Positions 21,564 through 34,507 of a stretch of DNA of 64,000 bases are shown here, in pieces. Position 1 is the stretch's first letter, and each line of letters begins with the position of its first letter. Source of the stretch: Ashinkailepas kermadecensis (lineage: Eukaryota > Arthropoda > Thecostraca > Neolepadidae); NCBI GenBank assembly GCA_034440615.1, contig JAOTOM010005058.1, positions 310,001 to 374,000 of the forward strand. The letters are read 5' to 3'. The position numbers and the translations under genes are program-made. The notes beneath the pieces were generated by a model that saw nothing but the letters and a program-made list of their open reading frames with translations, had not been told where the DNA came from and searched no databases.

Positions 21564-24500
21564 GAACGATCCGAAATGAAATTAGAGACTTAAACTTCGA
21601 TTACGACGTGACGAACACAAAGAACAGACCACCGCCAGTCGCCAAACGCACTGATCCGCGAACAATGGACATTGTGCGGTGCTCTCTGAGCCAAGACATA
21701 ATCGTTTCATAGATACACTCTCCAATCAGTGCAAGCCACCATCATGAACGCACGATGGGGTTCGCATGATTGCCCCGTGTTTGCAGTGCTCTCAGGTAGA
21801 CGCGTTACAACGTGCTATGCTTGGCAGAGTAGATAAATGGCCGGACTACTCCTGGGTGATTCCAGTGTCAGTCTTTACCCTAGCCCCATCAGGCTCCAGC
21901 GATATAATTCAGCAGAAGAATACTCATGCACATGGGCTCCACCACAAGTGGGGTTAAGGGGACTGGGATCCCAATGAATAGTTCGGAAATTTAGCATGAC
22001 GCTTTTGGGTGTTATATGGGAACAATGCACCGAAAAAAACCCAGATAAACCTCAAACATCCTGTCCTGGCGGAGCCCAGATCCATACAGAACAACTGGAT
22101 GCCATCAGCATACATTATTGGAAGCAATAGGACTACTAAATAATCGTTTGCGCCTAAAGGTCAGATGTAATTCAAGGAAACATGCCGATCTCGTATGCTT
22201 AGACAACAGAGTTGTAAAGTCGCTTCTTGCTGCGAAATTAAATTTAATGAACACATGCCCACGGTCACCCTTATTCTAACAAAATACATCAGCATGACAG
22301 CGTTAACCTAAAGCGCACATATAGTGCCGAATATCGAAATATTGGGCACCCAATGAGCGACATCAGTTAATGTCAGCTGCCATAGACGCAGGTTCCACAC
22401 CAAGCAACTGCCTCGTCGCAATAAAATCTCCCTGGGAGGTCGTGGCAGGTATTGTGAACGATCCCTGTAATGACGGAAGATGGGCATCGTTATCGCTTTA
22501 ATTTCTTCACTGCATTGTCAAATGTCTCTCTGAAATGTCGTTGCCGACAAATGCAATTATCTCCGCCGACGCCGGCGCTCCGCTCACGTTAATGAAGGTC
22601 AATCCATTAAACGGTGATGGCATCAATCATAGCCTTGCGACATTGTTTTGCTCCAGCCCCTTGCCTCCCGTTTCAGGTGGACCTGAATGGCAATGGCGTC
22701 TATGGAGAGACTGGTGCCAGTAAGCCAGCGATGTTAGTCATACAGTCATACAGTGCTAAGGCTAAATAAGTACCAAGGCGAAATAAGGGTTAAGTCAGCA
22801 AAGGGAAGTTACTGTAGTACTAGAAAAAAGGTACTCAAACAAGCTAATGATACCGTATCCTGAGTTCCAAAGACTACCTGCACTGGCATATCCAGCTCTG
22901 TTCACTCGATCTCGCGCAAAACATGCGGAGATCAAGTAATACACACGTGATCGCAATTCTCACATTAGTCACGGGAAACACACGCGTGACTCACCTATGT
23001 CAATCACACTTCACCCAACCAATTTCCCATCTTCCGACCGCACATCTTATAATTAAAGTATAGGATTATTTTACCTGAGGAATTTATCCGGCCTAATTAA
23101 AAGAAACAAGAGGTGATGACACCTATCACTGACGCAATGGTGTCTGACACAGTAGAAACATGCGTCAGCTGTTTTGCAAAATGCTGGTGGCTTAGCATAG
23201 AGATGCTCACACGTATTTCTGTCCAAGCTTACGCCTGCAGCATCCATTGGTCTTGTGGATACGGGAAAAAGTGTAAGAGAGCAACGACAGCATACAGGGA
23301 AACACGAAAACAACTTCACTTCGAACAGCGAACAGGAGAGGTTTAGAACGCAGGTAAACTGAGAAATATCAACAAAGAGTGGACTGGAGGAACAGTTGAG
23401 AAACGCAGTATTTGCTGCATATCCAACCTCTTCATCTCAATTTCATTTCCATAACCTAGCACAATCGAAATTGTGCATTGCAAAGTCAAACAGTTTCAAA
23501 GAGAAGGCATGATGACTGCAGAGTCGAGCTGTTGGGGTACAACTGATTTGGAATCGCGTGCCTTGTCGTACTGCAGCTGATTATTATCCTCAAAACTAAT
23601 GTTGACCAAGCAAAATGTCATTGTTTATTTATTGGCCGACAAAGCTACAGAAAAGGTTCAGAAAAGATCGATAACAGAGAGTACCAAAAACCCACCAAAC
23701 ACCAACAAGCACGTCTGACACGAATCTAAACCAATTAATTATAACCAATACGATCATCCTACACTATCCCATACTACACCACTAATATATTGGCACACTA
23801 CTATGCTGTGGAAATCAGCCATCAGTACCTACCCTCCCAATGGCACTTAGGTGGATTAAATGTATTGAAACAAAGACAAGCCAAAACACCTGATTTCAGC
23901 AATTAATATACGTTAACCGCAATTGCAGAATACCTTCACTGTTATACTTGTGATGTCCTTATGCCAACTGCCATCCCAAGATAAGGCCGTGATGAGTTCT
24001 ATATGCATCTGCATCAATAAAGATGCAATTACAAGTATATCATTTGAAGACGTTTGGCATAGTTCAACTGTCATATATTGGCGTAATCTAAGTCATAAGC
24101 ACTGCGGTGTAAGTAAATACATTGCATACATTAAAGTGAAATCCAGGGAAAATGTCGTCAATAGCGAACTCATAAATGTGGGGTAAAGACAGTCCAACAG
24201 TTTCTTTCAAATGACATTGCAAACAAGTTATTGAGCTAGCAACTGCGGCACATGCAAGCTGATGACAGAGACGCAATCTTCAAAGTATTGCTAAGATCAT
24301 TCAAATAGATATAGATTGGTCAGACATTCCTTTCCGACTCTCCGAATTTACAATGCTACGGTCTTGGGTATCTCCGAATGCCGATTCACACCAATTACAT
24401 ACTGTGTTCACGTCATTACGCCGAATGTTTTGCGTCACAGTGGCACCGACTGAATTAACCGAACCAGCATGGTATTATGTAGCAGGCTATATCCGTCCCA

Positions 24501-24738
24501 GCGTCCGTGATGACGTCACGACAGGGCCAGGGGTCAAGCGTCATCGCGTGGTCGCTCGCTTCGCATAACCGCACGCCCCATTGTAGCCGACTGCGGCGTC
24601 CCACCAAGGTCTCACTTAAGAGCCGTCGGCGTCCGCGCGCGGTCTGCACGACCGCCCCGTTCCCATTGACACCGACTCCCAGCCACCGTACGTCACAATC
24701 GTCGGCTAACAATCGCCGACTCACGCCCGCGCCCTCCT
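21564..24738. other. Unique AT-rich sequence, nothing recognised
   Basis: No gene, RNA or mobile element is recognised in about 3.2 kb. It becomes GC-rich from 24500 as it approaches the 40-bp array. Short direct repeats such as AGTCATAC at about 22736-22752 are minor. Confidence 0.5.
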
Positions 24739-24950
24739 CCCAGCGGTGGTGCTGTCTCCTCACACCACCATCCCTCCTCCCACCACCATCCCTCCTCCCA
24801 GCGGTGGTGCTGTCTCCTCACACCACCATCCCTCCTCCCAGCGGTGGTGCTGTCTCCTCACACCACCATCCCTCCTCCCAGCGGTGGTGCTGTCTCCTCA
24901 CACCACCATCCCTCCTCCCAGCGGTGCTGCTGTCTCCTCACACCACCATC
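24739..24950. repeat. 40-bp minisatellite, left part of a split array
   Basis: About five copies of CCTCCTCCCAGCGGTGGTGC plus TGTCTCCTCACACCACCATC. The first is separated from the rest by a short extra CACCACCATC block. The array is broken at 24950 by the hAT-type element and resumes at 26383 in the same orientation. Confidence 0.95.
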
Positions 24951-25402
24951 CACTGGCGGATCTAGCCCACCGTGGTTTCCTCACACCACCATCCCTCTCC
25001 CAGGGTGGGTGTTCCTAACACCCCAGCGGTGCGGTCTCCTCACACCACCATCCTTTTACTTTCGGTTTTCGGCGTCAGCCCCTCCTCCCCTCCCCCAGTG
25101 GCGTACCTAGGAATTGCATCAGAGGAGGGGTCGAACGGATTTGGAGGATGCCCATTCTCCCACTATTTTTGGTTAAAACCACCGGATTTCGACCACTATT
25201 TGGCAAAGGGGCACATTTTAAAAATAATAATTAAAATTAAAATAAAATAAAAAGTAAAATAATAATTGACAACATAATTTCCTGTGTAGGGGCCCCAGCC
25301 TACCTCCACCGTTTCTATGTTACCGGATTTTTGTTCTTGTTTACCAAAACGTTCACGTTCACGTTCAACGTCTTGTACCACGTCAACGTTCGTGCACGTG
25401 GA

Positions 25403-25702
25403 CACTGGCGGATCCGATTTTGTCAACTCTTGCTGTAAGCAGAACCTGATCAGCATGGAACCCTCGATGTGTGTCAGAATCTACTATGCTACTATACTGG
25501 CTTCCAAACAATTATATTAAAAAATCCTTTAAAATTGGAGATTCTTTCATCCAGACGCTATTTTTTAACCTCGGCAAAGGTTACTGCATATTAATTTAGT
25601 TGACTTCTGTTGGTTTCGGGGGGCCAAAAGACACTATGCCCCCCCCCTTTTAAGCGCTTCGGGGGCCATGGCCGGAATGGCCCCTCCCTGGATCGGCCAG
25701 TG
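25403..25702. repeat. Internal copy of the hAT element's end segment
   Basis: It begins CACTGGCGGATCC and ends CTGGATCGGCCAGTG, so it looks like a 300-bp MITE with its own inverted ends. From about 25414 it matches 26106-26382 in the same orientation (CTCTTGCTGTAAGCAGAAC, TCAGAATCTACTATGCTAC, TTACTGCAT). Either a related MITE was nested in the element or an end was duplicated. Confidence 0.75.
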
Positions 25703-25845
25703 CATGAGGGTATGTGTAAAACTTGTCTCGTAGATACCTTAAACTGCAATAATACCCTTAAACTTTGATAGCCCGGTCCTACCACCCGAATCTCCCCTAC
25801 ATGCAAACCCACCAGTTATATCTTATTCAGGATATAAATACATAC

Positions 25846-25898
25846 CTCCTCTTGCTATTCTTCTTGAAATAATCAGTCAATGTAGCCTGTCTCTTCAT
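25846..25898 (-). pseudogene. First-exon remnant of a hAT (ZMYM-type) transposase
   Basis: On the minus strand a short open segment begins MKRQATLTDYFKK and is followed by NSKRR and a good donor (GAGGAG|GTATGT). Invertebrate hAT transposases of the zinc-finger-MYM-like group commonly start with a short MKR..(S/T)L..(F/Y)FKK peptide ahead of a TTF-type zinc finger. The rest of the gene is absent here. The short length makes the assignment moderate. Confidence 0.5.
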
Positions 25899-26105
25899 CT
25901 TAGCAACTCCAACGCCTATATGGCTATATGGCCTTGCCCCAACACCAACATACGAAACATGCTGCTCAACTGGGCTCAACTGGTCACTCGCACAAAACAT
26001 CCTGTTCAAATTCCGCTTTCGAAATCTGGCTCACTGGGTCCGCTTGCCCGTTACTGGCTAAACAAACTTCATGAACCTATCTGACGAAGGAATAATGAAA
26101 CTGCT

Positions 26106-26382
26106 GATTTCGTCATCTCTTGCTGTAAGCAGAACTTCAACAACATAGAACCCTCGATGTGTCAGAATCTACTATGCTACCATATTGTGCTTCCAAACAA
26201 TTATAACAAAATACCTTTAAAATTTGAGATTATTTCACCCGGAACGCTATTTTTTTACCTCAGCAAAGGTTACTGCATTTTAATTTAGTTTACTTTTGTT
26301 GGTTGGGGGGGGCAAAAGACACTATGAAGCCCCGCTTGGAGGGGGGGGTATGGCCGGAATGGCCCCCCTGGATCCGCCAGTG
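26106..26382. repeat. Right end segment of the hAT element, direct copy
   Basis: Second copy of the segment at 25414-25702, ending in the terminal inverted repeat. It differs by small indels in the G-rich part (about 26305-26350). Confidence 0.75.
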
Positions 26383-27295
26383 CCACCATCCCTCCTCCCA
26401 GCGGTGGTGCTGTCTCCTCACACCACCATCCCTCCTCCCAGCGGTGATGCTGTCTCCTCACACCACCATCCCTCCTCCCAGCGGTGGTGCTGTCTCCTCA
26501 CACCACCATCCCTCCTCCCAGCGGTGGTGCTGTCTCCTCACACCACCATCCCTCCTCCCAGCGGTGCTGCTGTCTCCTCACACCACCATCCCTCCTCCCA
26601 GCGGTGGTGCTGTCTCCTCACACCACCATCCCTCCTCCCAGCGGTGGTGCTGTCTCCCCACACCCCGCCCCTCCTCCCAATGGCGCGGCTCGGCCCTCAC
26701 CCGCCTCACCCCTCTCCTAGCTGTCCACCCTCACACATCCCCCTCCTCCCAGCGGTGCTGCTGTCTCCCACATCACCACCCCTCCTCCCAGCGGTGGTGC
26801 TGCCTCCTCACACCACCATCCCTCCTCCCAGCGGTGCTGCTGTCTCCTCACACCACGCCCCTCCTCCCAGCGGTGGGGCTGCCTCCTCACACCTCCGCCC
26901 CTCCTCCCAGCGGCACTGCTGCCTCCTCACACCACCACGCCCCTCCTCCCAGCGGTGCTGCTGCCGCCTCACACCTCCGCCCCTCCTCCCAGCAGCACTG
27001 TGCCACACCCCCACGCCCCTCCTCCCAGCGGTGCGTGCTTCCGACTCCCACACCCCGCCCCTCCTCCCAGCAGCACTGCTGCCGCCACACCCCCACACCC
27101 CTCCTCCCAGCGGTGCGGCTGCCGCCTCACACCTCCGCCCCTCCTCCCAGCAGCACTGCTGCCGCCACACCCCCACGCCCCTCCTCCCAGCGGTGCTGCT
27201 GCCGACTCACATCCCACCCCTCCTCCCAGCTGTGCGGCTGCCGCCTCACACCTCCGCCCCTCCTGCCAGCGGTGCTGCTGTCGCCTCACACCGGA
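26383..27295. repeat. 40-bp minisatellite, right part, grading into degenerate units
   Basis: About seven clean 40-bp units up to roughly 26665. More diverged, length-variable units built around CCCCTCCTCCCAGCGGTGCT follow, with CACACCTCCGCC spacers, to 27295. The decay gradient away from the insertion suggests that homogenisation occurs in the middle of the array. Open frames across it are artefacts. Confidence 0.9.
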
Positions 27296-30056
27296 CGCCT
27301 CTGCCGTTTTTGCTCCGGTACGTGGTGTGCTGGTATAAACCTGACATGTATTCGTGACCAGTGGTGACCCATGACTACTGAACCATACCCGCAGGAAAGC
27401 AGAATGAGTGCTTCCGGATATGGGGCGCTTCTTTATGCAATACATTTTACAAAAGTATTTCGGTAGTGCATACGTTACTAGCAATTAAACGTGAAACATG
27501 AAATCTGATTGCGTCGTATGCAAAGCAGCTCAATAGGTGTATCCATGCGCATGAGCAGCATCGTTGCACTGATTGTTTCAACCTGACTGCCACACCTGCT
27601 TTATCATGATTGTTGTTGTCTGCTTAGTTATATTTTAAGCTTGCGTTACTCCAAATAGCTACAGAATATTCGGCAATTAGGTATTGCCTCTCCTTGTCAG
27701 TCTAATTCGTTATTCTCGGATAAAAACGAAGCATGGCTTCACATTCGATATCAGTAATGGAAGCTTTTAGTATTGAGCTATCTCTGCTGTAGTTTAAAGA
27801 GGTTGGGAATCCGCAGCATGAAACATTTAACTGCAGCTTCATGCGTGTGCATGTGGATGCCTCATGGGCAGAATAGTCTTGACACGAATGACCCAAGGTC
27901 GCAGGTCACATAGTACAACTATTCTACGACAGGTCACGACCTGGCTGCGACTTTAAGGTGAATGTATCTCACGATACAAGGTCTGTGTTTCCTGTTGATG
28001 GCCGCGGAGCTTTGCGACAGCCAGCGCGATGACGACGAGTCACAAAGCCATACCGGCGGTACACGATCGACCAAAACCTTAATTTCCGACTGTAGGAAAA
28101 GCATTTGGACAGGATATTTACCAAGTCATAATGCAACCGACGAAAGAAAGAGGATACGAAATCGTCCAAGAAAACCCATGAACGTGATTATGAAGTTTAT
28201 TTTTTGTTTTGAGAGCCGAGTTGAAAGTTTTTTGCCCGTAAATACAACCGAACGACAATGCATTGTCACGGACCAGACTGGACAAGAGCTGCATAGAGCA
28301 TCCACCAGGGTGGCGCACCTAACTCTGTCGGAAAGGTATACATCTAGGTCAGGTGAACTATTCTATTCATCTATTCATCTTACTACAGGTAAGATGCGTC
28401 AGTTGATTATTGCTCGGGGAGGGGCGATCGAACAACAGGTCACGCATCCGGCGAGCCAGCCTCGCACTCTGATCGCGCCGGAGGATCTGAACCGAAGAAC
28501 CTGCCGGCGTCCGATGCGGTGCGCCGGAACAGATGGTTGACGTTCGCCGGGCAAAGACAGCTGGTCTGCGCAAGACTCGCCGCAGCGGCAAAAACGCAGC
28601 AGTTACTCTACGGCGGCTCGGAGGCGGAAGTGCGTCGGAACGGACGCCGCTCCCGAACTGCCACCGGTCGGTAATTAGCTGAGACGTCGGGAAGTACCGT
28701 GCGGCTGCGCAGGTGGTTCTAATCGACGGACAGGATCGCTGCTACATTTAAAAAGCTATCGAACAGTTCGACGTGTGCAGCTAACATTGCGACCAGTGGC
28801 GTACCCATCAGTACCATGAGTGCCAATACAGTCCTATCATGTTATTTAGCGGCAATACATGCGTTTTTCGATGTTGTATTTGTAGTCGCTGCCTGGGAGA
28901 TGGTAGAACACCGTGATCAGGGGAGGAGTGGAGAGGGGGAGGGGGCTATAATTTGCCATCATGCCTCTGTTCGGTGATGACGGCCGCTGTTCGGTGCTCT
29001 GTGATCGGCTTGCGCTGTGTAACATTGGTGTTCCTGGTGGTGGTGTTCTTCACTTTCTCGTTGGAATTCAAGCGGTTCAGAGTAAAGTCGGTCCAAACGT
29101 GAACCATGATCGGAGGTGGTGTGTAGACAGTGGAGAGAGGTATCATGCGCTATCTTAAATCTCTGGTCACACTCACATATAATATATTAATAGACAAGAA
29201 GTGCCTTTTTCTGTTTTTTGGTGGAAAATGTTTCATTAAACTCATATCGAATTGTTGCGCTATTTTTTATGATTTTTTTCCCCACTTTCAATCGCACTTG
29301 AACTTTTGTCTCCTTGCCCTTTAACCTATCGTTTGTATTTCTCCCTTCCTGTCTCACCATTTTATGTATAACGAACAATACATATTCAGGGTGATACTGT
29401 AGTGCTGTGGGTAGTTACCTTTGAAGATACTGGTGATGCCAAAGCGAATTTAGTTCCAATGCGCCGGTGACATTGAGCAGTTCGACATGAGTGTGCTTGT
29501 GTTTGTGGTGTTTGTGAGGTTGACAGAAATGTATTTGCAAAAGCTAGGTAGCGTTGTGCCTGCAATGCAGATACGGATGCTAAGTTGTATTTATCCGATA
29601 CGTGTTCTCGGTCCCATGCATGCGCTGTCTGTACGTATGCGTTGATGGATTCATGCACGACAAGCGGGTAGACTGTAGAATGCGCACTGTTGTAACATTT
29701 ATACTCTTCTGCTTCTTATGGTTAGCCGGGATACATCACTGCTTATAATTGAACCACTTGTCACACCAATCACAGAATGTGGCAAATAGACGCCAGATGG
29801 GGCTTTGGATGTCGAAAAGCGTTGAAAGCTCTCATGACATACCAACGGCGAAATCCGGTACCAAATGAAGCGCACAACTCGTTTACATTTGGGGTTAATG
29901 GCCTGTGGTGTGACGCAGTCTGCACGCCCCGCTTAGCTATCTTCGTACGCAGCCTTGCAGTTTCCGAGCTTCAGCCGGCCTGTGCGTTTACGAGTGAGAA
30001 ATGTGATGGAGCGAGGCAAGTCCAGGCAGCGTACGAACATTACTCACACGGCTACA
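27296..30056. other. Unique sequence, no supported gene
   Basis: Contains a 192-codon plus-strand open frame (27962-28540) with a hydrophobic start but no recognisable domain, and a GC-rich patch at 28430-28700. Neither is enough to call a gene. At 28794 a CAGTGGCGTACCCA motif resembles a hAT terminus without a visible partner. Confidence 0.5.
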
Positions 30057-30243
30057 GGCGGCGGAGATGCATCACCGGTCTGCGGTCATTACTGTTGGGA
30101 AGCGTTGCTTCTGCCGGCCCGCGGAGATGTACCACCGGTCTGCGGTCATTACTGTTGGGAAGCGTTGCTTCTGCCGGCCCGCGGAGATGTACCACCGGTC
30201 TGCGGTCATTACTGTTGGGAAGCGTTACTTCCGCCGGCCCGCG
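30057..30243. repeat. 60-bp minisatellite B, 3 copies
   Basis: Three nearly identical 60-bp units (CGGAGATGTACCACCGGTCT, then GCGGTCATTACTGTTGGGAA, then GCGTTGCTTCTGCCGGCCCG). Each contains the inverted pair GAAGC-GTT-GCTTC. The sequence is unrelated to arrays A (16.4 kb) and C (57.2 kb) despite the identical period. Confidence 0.95.
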
Positions 30244-31779
30244 CGCAGTCATATGTAAAGCGTGATTTCCCGCGTTGCCCCATTGGGCAGAAGCTAATGC
30301 GGAAGCCACAGGCCATTGGGTTCAGTGGGTTTAATGAAGACGAAAAAAGCGGTCGTGCGCAGGTTTTCACGAGCTACCGTGTGAACCTTGTGCTTTGCAC
30401 ACACCTCCTCGAGGCACAATAATCCAATGAGCCACCTACAAATAGCAAGGATGATGCCCTACCTCCCTAATATCCAAACGGTAGTGGTCACATGGTACTC
30501 ATGGTAAGTGAAGGATTTGATAATATCTTACAGGGAAACAGTTCAAAGCAATCCGACTGTTAAGCAAAGACTGATAAGCATGAAATGGAAAACCCAGTAC
30601 CTGGTCAAAATGTTTACACATAAAGATTATTCCCGAATAGGAAATCCGCCTCAAACTTCCACGATCCACGAATGATTATAACATTATGCCACATGTACCA
30701 TGGAGTGGCCATAGTTAATGCATGCTAAGAACGACGCAATGCTGTATGTTGGTCGTCGCAGGAATCTTCCAGCAACCACGCCACATTTGACGTTATTTCC
30801 AACAGCCGAAGCCGTTTTTGAATCCAGTCTGAATAGCTATCTCCTCTTTGACGTTCTTTTTTTGCACGGATTGGCGGCACCATTTCTATCACGTTGAACA
30901 AGCAGAACATGTTCTTGAACAGAATAAACATGCTGGCCAGCTGTTGCTGATAAATCTAAGACAGGCAAATGCGGCATACAATGACAATGACTGGTAGCAA
31001 CAAGCAAATGCTGTCTTTGGAATTGAGAAGGATAAAATTGCCGATTAATTTCGATTCGAGCCTGAAATACCCTATAATGCATGTGCTATCGAAGATATTA
31101 TTTTTTTTTTTTTTTACTGTTTGGCGATATTTAATGCATGCTGAGCATTCCTAGCGCCGCGAATATTAAGCCAGATGTTTTTTTGCCCAAAATAAAAATA
31201 AATTACACAAATCCAAAAGTAAAAATCTGGTGCATCCTGAGTAAGGCTCGATGCTGAAACATGTGTGTATTCTTTGGGATTATTGTTCCATTTCCTTCTT
31301 ACCATGAGAAAAAAGCTATCTGGTTTAATGTTCGAAACGTCACCACAGATCAGTCGATGATGGTGACACTATTTGACTTCGGCATCCTTTGGACGACCTT
31401 GTTGCTCTGTTCTCTATTCTTTTCGCAATTATCTTGAATGTCACCGATAAGATGGCATGAGTGATTGAAATTGAGGAGTCGAATGTCCATCATTTGAGAA
31501 CATAAACTGAACCAAACTTAGACCAAATCTACGGCGTCCGCAAACATGCATGGAATATGTCTACATAATTATTCTCATACATCGGCAAGCTGACATGATG
31601 TGACCAAAACAGTTTTATCGAATGAAACATAAAAGATATCAGTCATGTCAGACAGCGGTGCCCTGTCGCGCGCCATTACCTGCTGGTCACGAGAGACCGA
31701 CTCGTGGGCGGCATCCACCACCCTGGATGGCCGAAGTTAATTCAGTAGCCAGGCCGGGGCGAGCACGGACATTTATACA

Positions 31780-31847
31780 ATCCTAATGGGCAGGTATAGA
31801 CTCTACCTGGCATCCTAATAATGGGCAGGTGTGGACTCTACCTGGCA
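31780..31847. repeat. Tandem duplication, 32 and 36 bp
   Basis: ATCCTAATGGGCAGGTATAG plus ACTCTACCTGGC, followed by the same with AATAATGGG and GTGTGG variants. Two copies. Confidence 0.85.
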
Positions 31848-34439
31848 TCCATGGGCCTGAGCTGAATCTGGTTCAGGTAGCGAACGATGAACAAATAATG
31901 CAAGATTTCTTCCATTTACAAGAAGAAGAATTAACATTCATTAACAGACCGTCAGCATAGGCGTTAAGCCATTTTCACTGGACACAATTTTCAGCCCGCG
32001 TGTTTCCTATGGCCTCAATAACGAGGCTTGTCTAGGATATTTATACCACCTTGGCCAACTAAATTATATCTATGCACTTGTTCCTCTTTCATGCAGCGAG
32101 AAAAGTTCATCAAACATCACATCGACGATACCCACCAGCTCATCCCAGGCTCTTCCCCACAGCCTCCATCAATAGTCGGCCTGCGTGCCAAGCTTAGATC
32201 AGCTGCACCTCGTGTTGGACAGTGTAATGTAACTCACGTGACCCGAGAAACCATCGTGGCCACGCGGCCGGCTGCGTAAACCGAGAGCGAAAGTGGTCGT
32301 CTGCCGACAGGCGATGAGTTCCAAGCTGCCCGCATGCCTTCAAGACAAAGAGGAGAGATCTGTCCCGTCCGTGTGGGCTCGTGGGAGGCTGGGGTCGCGA
32401 CCTAACACGTTGTGATGAACGAAAGTGAGTCCTTCTCACCAGACTGGGAGTTTGTTAGTGACTGTGCCGACGTGGGTGACCTTCAAGAGTTCGAAACTTC
32501 CCATTTTTGAGGGCTGTTTTCACGAAGCTATCGAAGATTTTGAGTGTCACGATTTTGAGAGCACACCAGCTGTACGTGCAACAGCCTAACTTGCATTCAA
32601 CTGCTGATAAATCATCCGTTTGACGAATGAAACTGTTGGCAGAAGATATCGGCAGTAAAAATACATTCACGAGGCTTACTTTCAACACGGACATGCCACT
32701 CCTGGTGTCGTAATGGTGTTCCTGCCTGGGAAGATGCTATTTTAATGCAGGTGTGCGACGCGCAATGGATGTCAGGGTGAGTTAATCTCCGTCACAAGTG
32801 GGCCGGTGGTCCCGGAGAAAACCAATTAGTCAAACTTTAACTACGCACGTGGTATATAATCTGCATGTCGCAGTCAGAAAAACGCAGTTGCGAATACATG
32901 GCAACATCATCAGCAGTCACGCAAGCATTACTAGCTAAGTCATCTCAAGCTAGTTGGCATTCTTTCTCGGTGAAGACAACAAGACCCACGGTAGCCTCAT
33001 GCACGGTCAATACTGGCCAGAGAACCATCTGCACGCGCTCACTCAATGTGCCTCGAGGTGTTGTCTGTTGCGAATTGCTCAAAACTACCGATCGTTCTGT
33101 CCGAAGTGTTGATTATTCATGGCATTTCCAGACGCGCTTTAGCTTTAGTGCGCAGGGAAGTACGGAATATTTATGTATACAACGTAAGTAATATAAATAA
33201 GAAAGAGTACACGGTGTAGCATGTAGACCGCTTGAAACTCCTACAAGATGTTCAATGCATTACAGCTGGCAGAACTTCCCGGAAGTATAGCAAGACATAA
33301 TTTCCGCACAACCGCCAATACATGTATCCGCTCGCATGGTTCGTGTCTGTCAATTCCGTGAGAGATTAGTGGCCCTTGTGTTCAGTCAGCTCGGAAGAGG
33401 TTAGTGGAATGGACCAGTTATGAGCTTGATTGCGTTAGCCCAGGCCCAGAAGGAAAACTGAGATCAAGAAGGATAGTGATGTAGGCGATGTAGCAATTTG
33501 CTACGGCTCAGCTGGATCTAGACCAGGAGGAAGGAAAACCTCCGAGCTAAGGGAGAAGCAAAGGCCATTTTTAATGGTGTGTTTCTGTCTAACCCCATGC
33601 GGGTAATGTGAAACTTCTCCGAAGTTTTGGGAAGTAGGAAGCGCCGTCCCGTTCCTGTACCGGTGACCTGAACAAAATGCATGTAGTAAGTCATCGTCGT
33701 GTGGTAGTACTGGTGGAGCACGGGTTGTATCTAATATATGAATAGAACACTTCTGTCAAGAACCATTAGAACCATAAAATATACTGACTAGGACCATAAA
33801 ATATAGTAGCGGAACCATACAAATTCCTCGATGTCCTAACTAAGCTAAACATAACAGCAAGATGTGCAGGACGTTGTTCTGTCTGCAGTCTCCGGGTTTA
33901 ACTATGAATATATACTGCTAAAATGTGCCTCTGAAAAGTGCAGTCTCAGGTCAACGCCATGCTATGGTAAGTTTGTAGGAGTAGTTATTGACATCGGACA
34001 TTTTCCTGGTTTTCCTTATAAAAATATAGACATTTCCTTTAAATGGAAGCTTAAACAAGCGGCATTTGATGACAGTCCCTCACACGACGGACGACATAAC
34101 AATCCAGAACGGGAAAAAATCACACCTGATTTGTCTTGTGGTTGATGTGTGTGCAGCGGAGATGGCACTTTAATTGCCAGATACGGTGGTTATAACTTTA
34201 CAACGCACTCAACGGCTGAGACCATAGACAGGCTGAGGCAGGCGTTGCCTGCCTCTTACCCTGGTGGGAAGGGCGGGCAGCGCGGGTAATCCTACCCCAT
34301 GCCTCCGGTTTGCCAGGATTTGCTAGATACAGCAAGCGCTGATGCAAGCCTCGTGCATTGGCGAATTCTTTCACAGCCTGTCGGGCAGAAGCCGTGCTGG
34401 CTCTGGTTCTCTCAGTCAGTCCTCAGTTCTCAATTCTCC

Positions 34440-34507
34440 GTCGATTGATTTATTGATAATTTGGGCTTAGGGGCGCATCAACTGCTACTGGTTAAGTAGC
34501 GCCCACC
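34440..34507 (+). repeat. Dispersed hairpin-containing short repeat, copy B
   Basis: The best-preserved copy: GATTGATTTATTGATAATTT, then GGGCTTAGGGGCGCATCAAC, then TGCTACTGGTTAAGTAGCGCCCAC. It matches 3587-3650 (minus) over about 60 bp. The GGGGCGC and GCGCCC ends of the core pair as a stem. Confidence 0.65.

Larger units (their letters stand above)
24951..26382 (-). mobile_element. hAT-type DNA transposon inserted into the 40-bp minisatellite
   Basis: The left end reads CACTGGCGGATCTAG and the right end is its inverted complement CTGGATCCGCCAGTG. The eight bases on each side are identical (CCACCATC at 24943-24950 and 26383-26390), matching the 8-bp target duplication of hAT elements. The repetitive target weakens this a little, because any satellite break could show the same bases. 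Inside are more satellite units (24965-25055), a second hAT-like terminus CAGTGGCGTACCTAGG at about 25097, two direct copies of a 280-300-bp end segment, and a minus-strand exon resembling the start of a ZMYM-type hAT transposase. The body of the transposase is missing, so this is a non-autonomous or composite remnant. Confidence 0.75.

Noticed and set aside
24739..27367. Proline-rich open frames over the 40-bp array
   Set aside because: The reading frame changes with each unit, and the peptide is simply the translated satellite.
27962..28540. 192-codon plus-strand ORF with hydrophobic N-terminus
   Set aside because: No recognisable domain, odd composition after residue 30 and a random-looking C-terminus over a GC patch. 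A frame of this length is expected by chance in a 64-kb window.
32853..33191. TATATAA followed by an ORF and a GTAAGT donor
   Set aside because: The TATA-like motif is only 12 bases from the ATG, so transcription would begin after the start codon. The peptide shows no domain.
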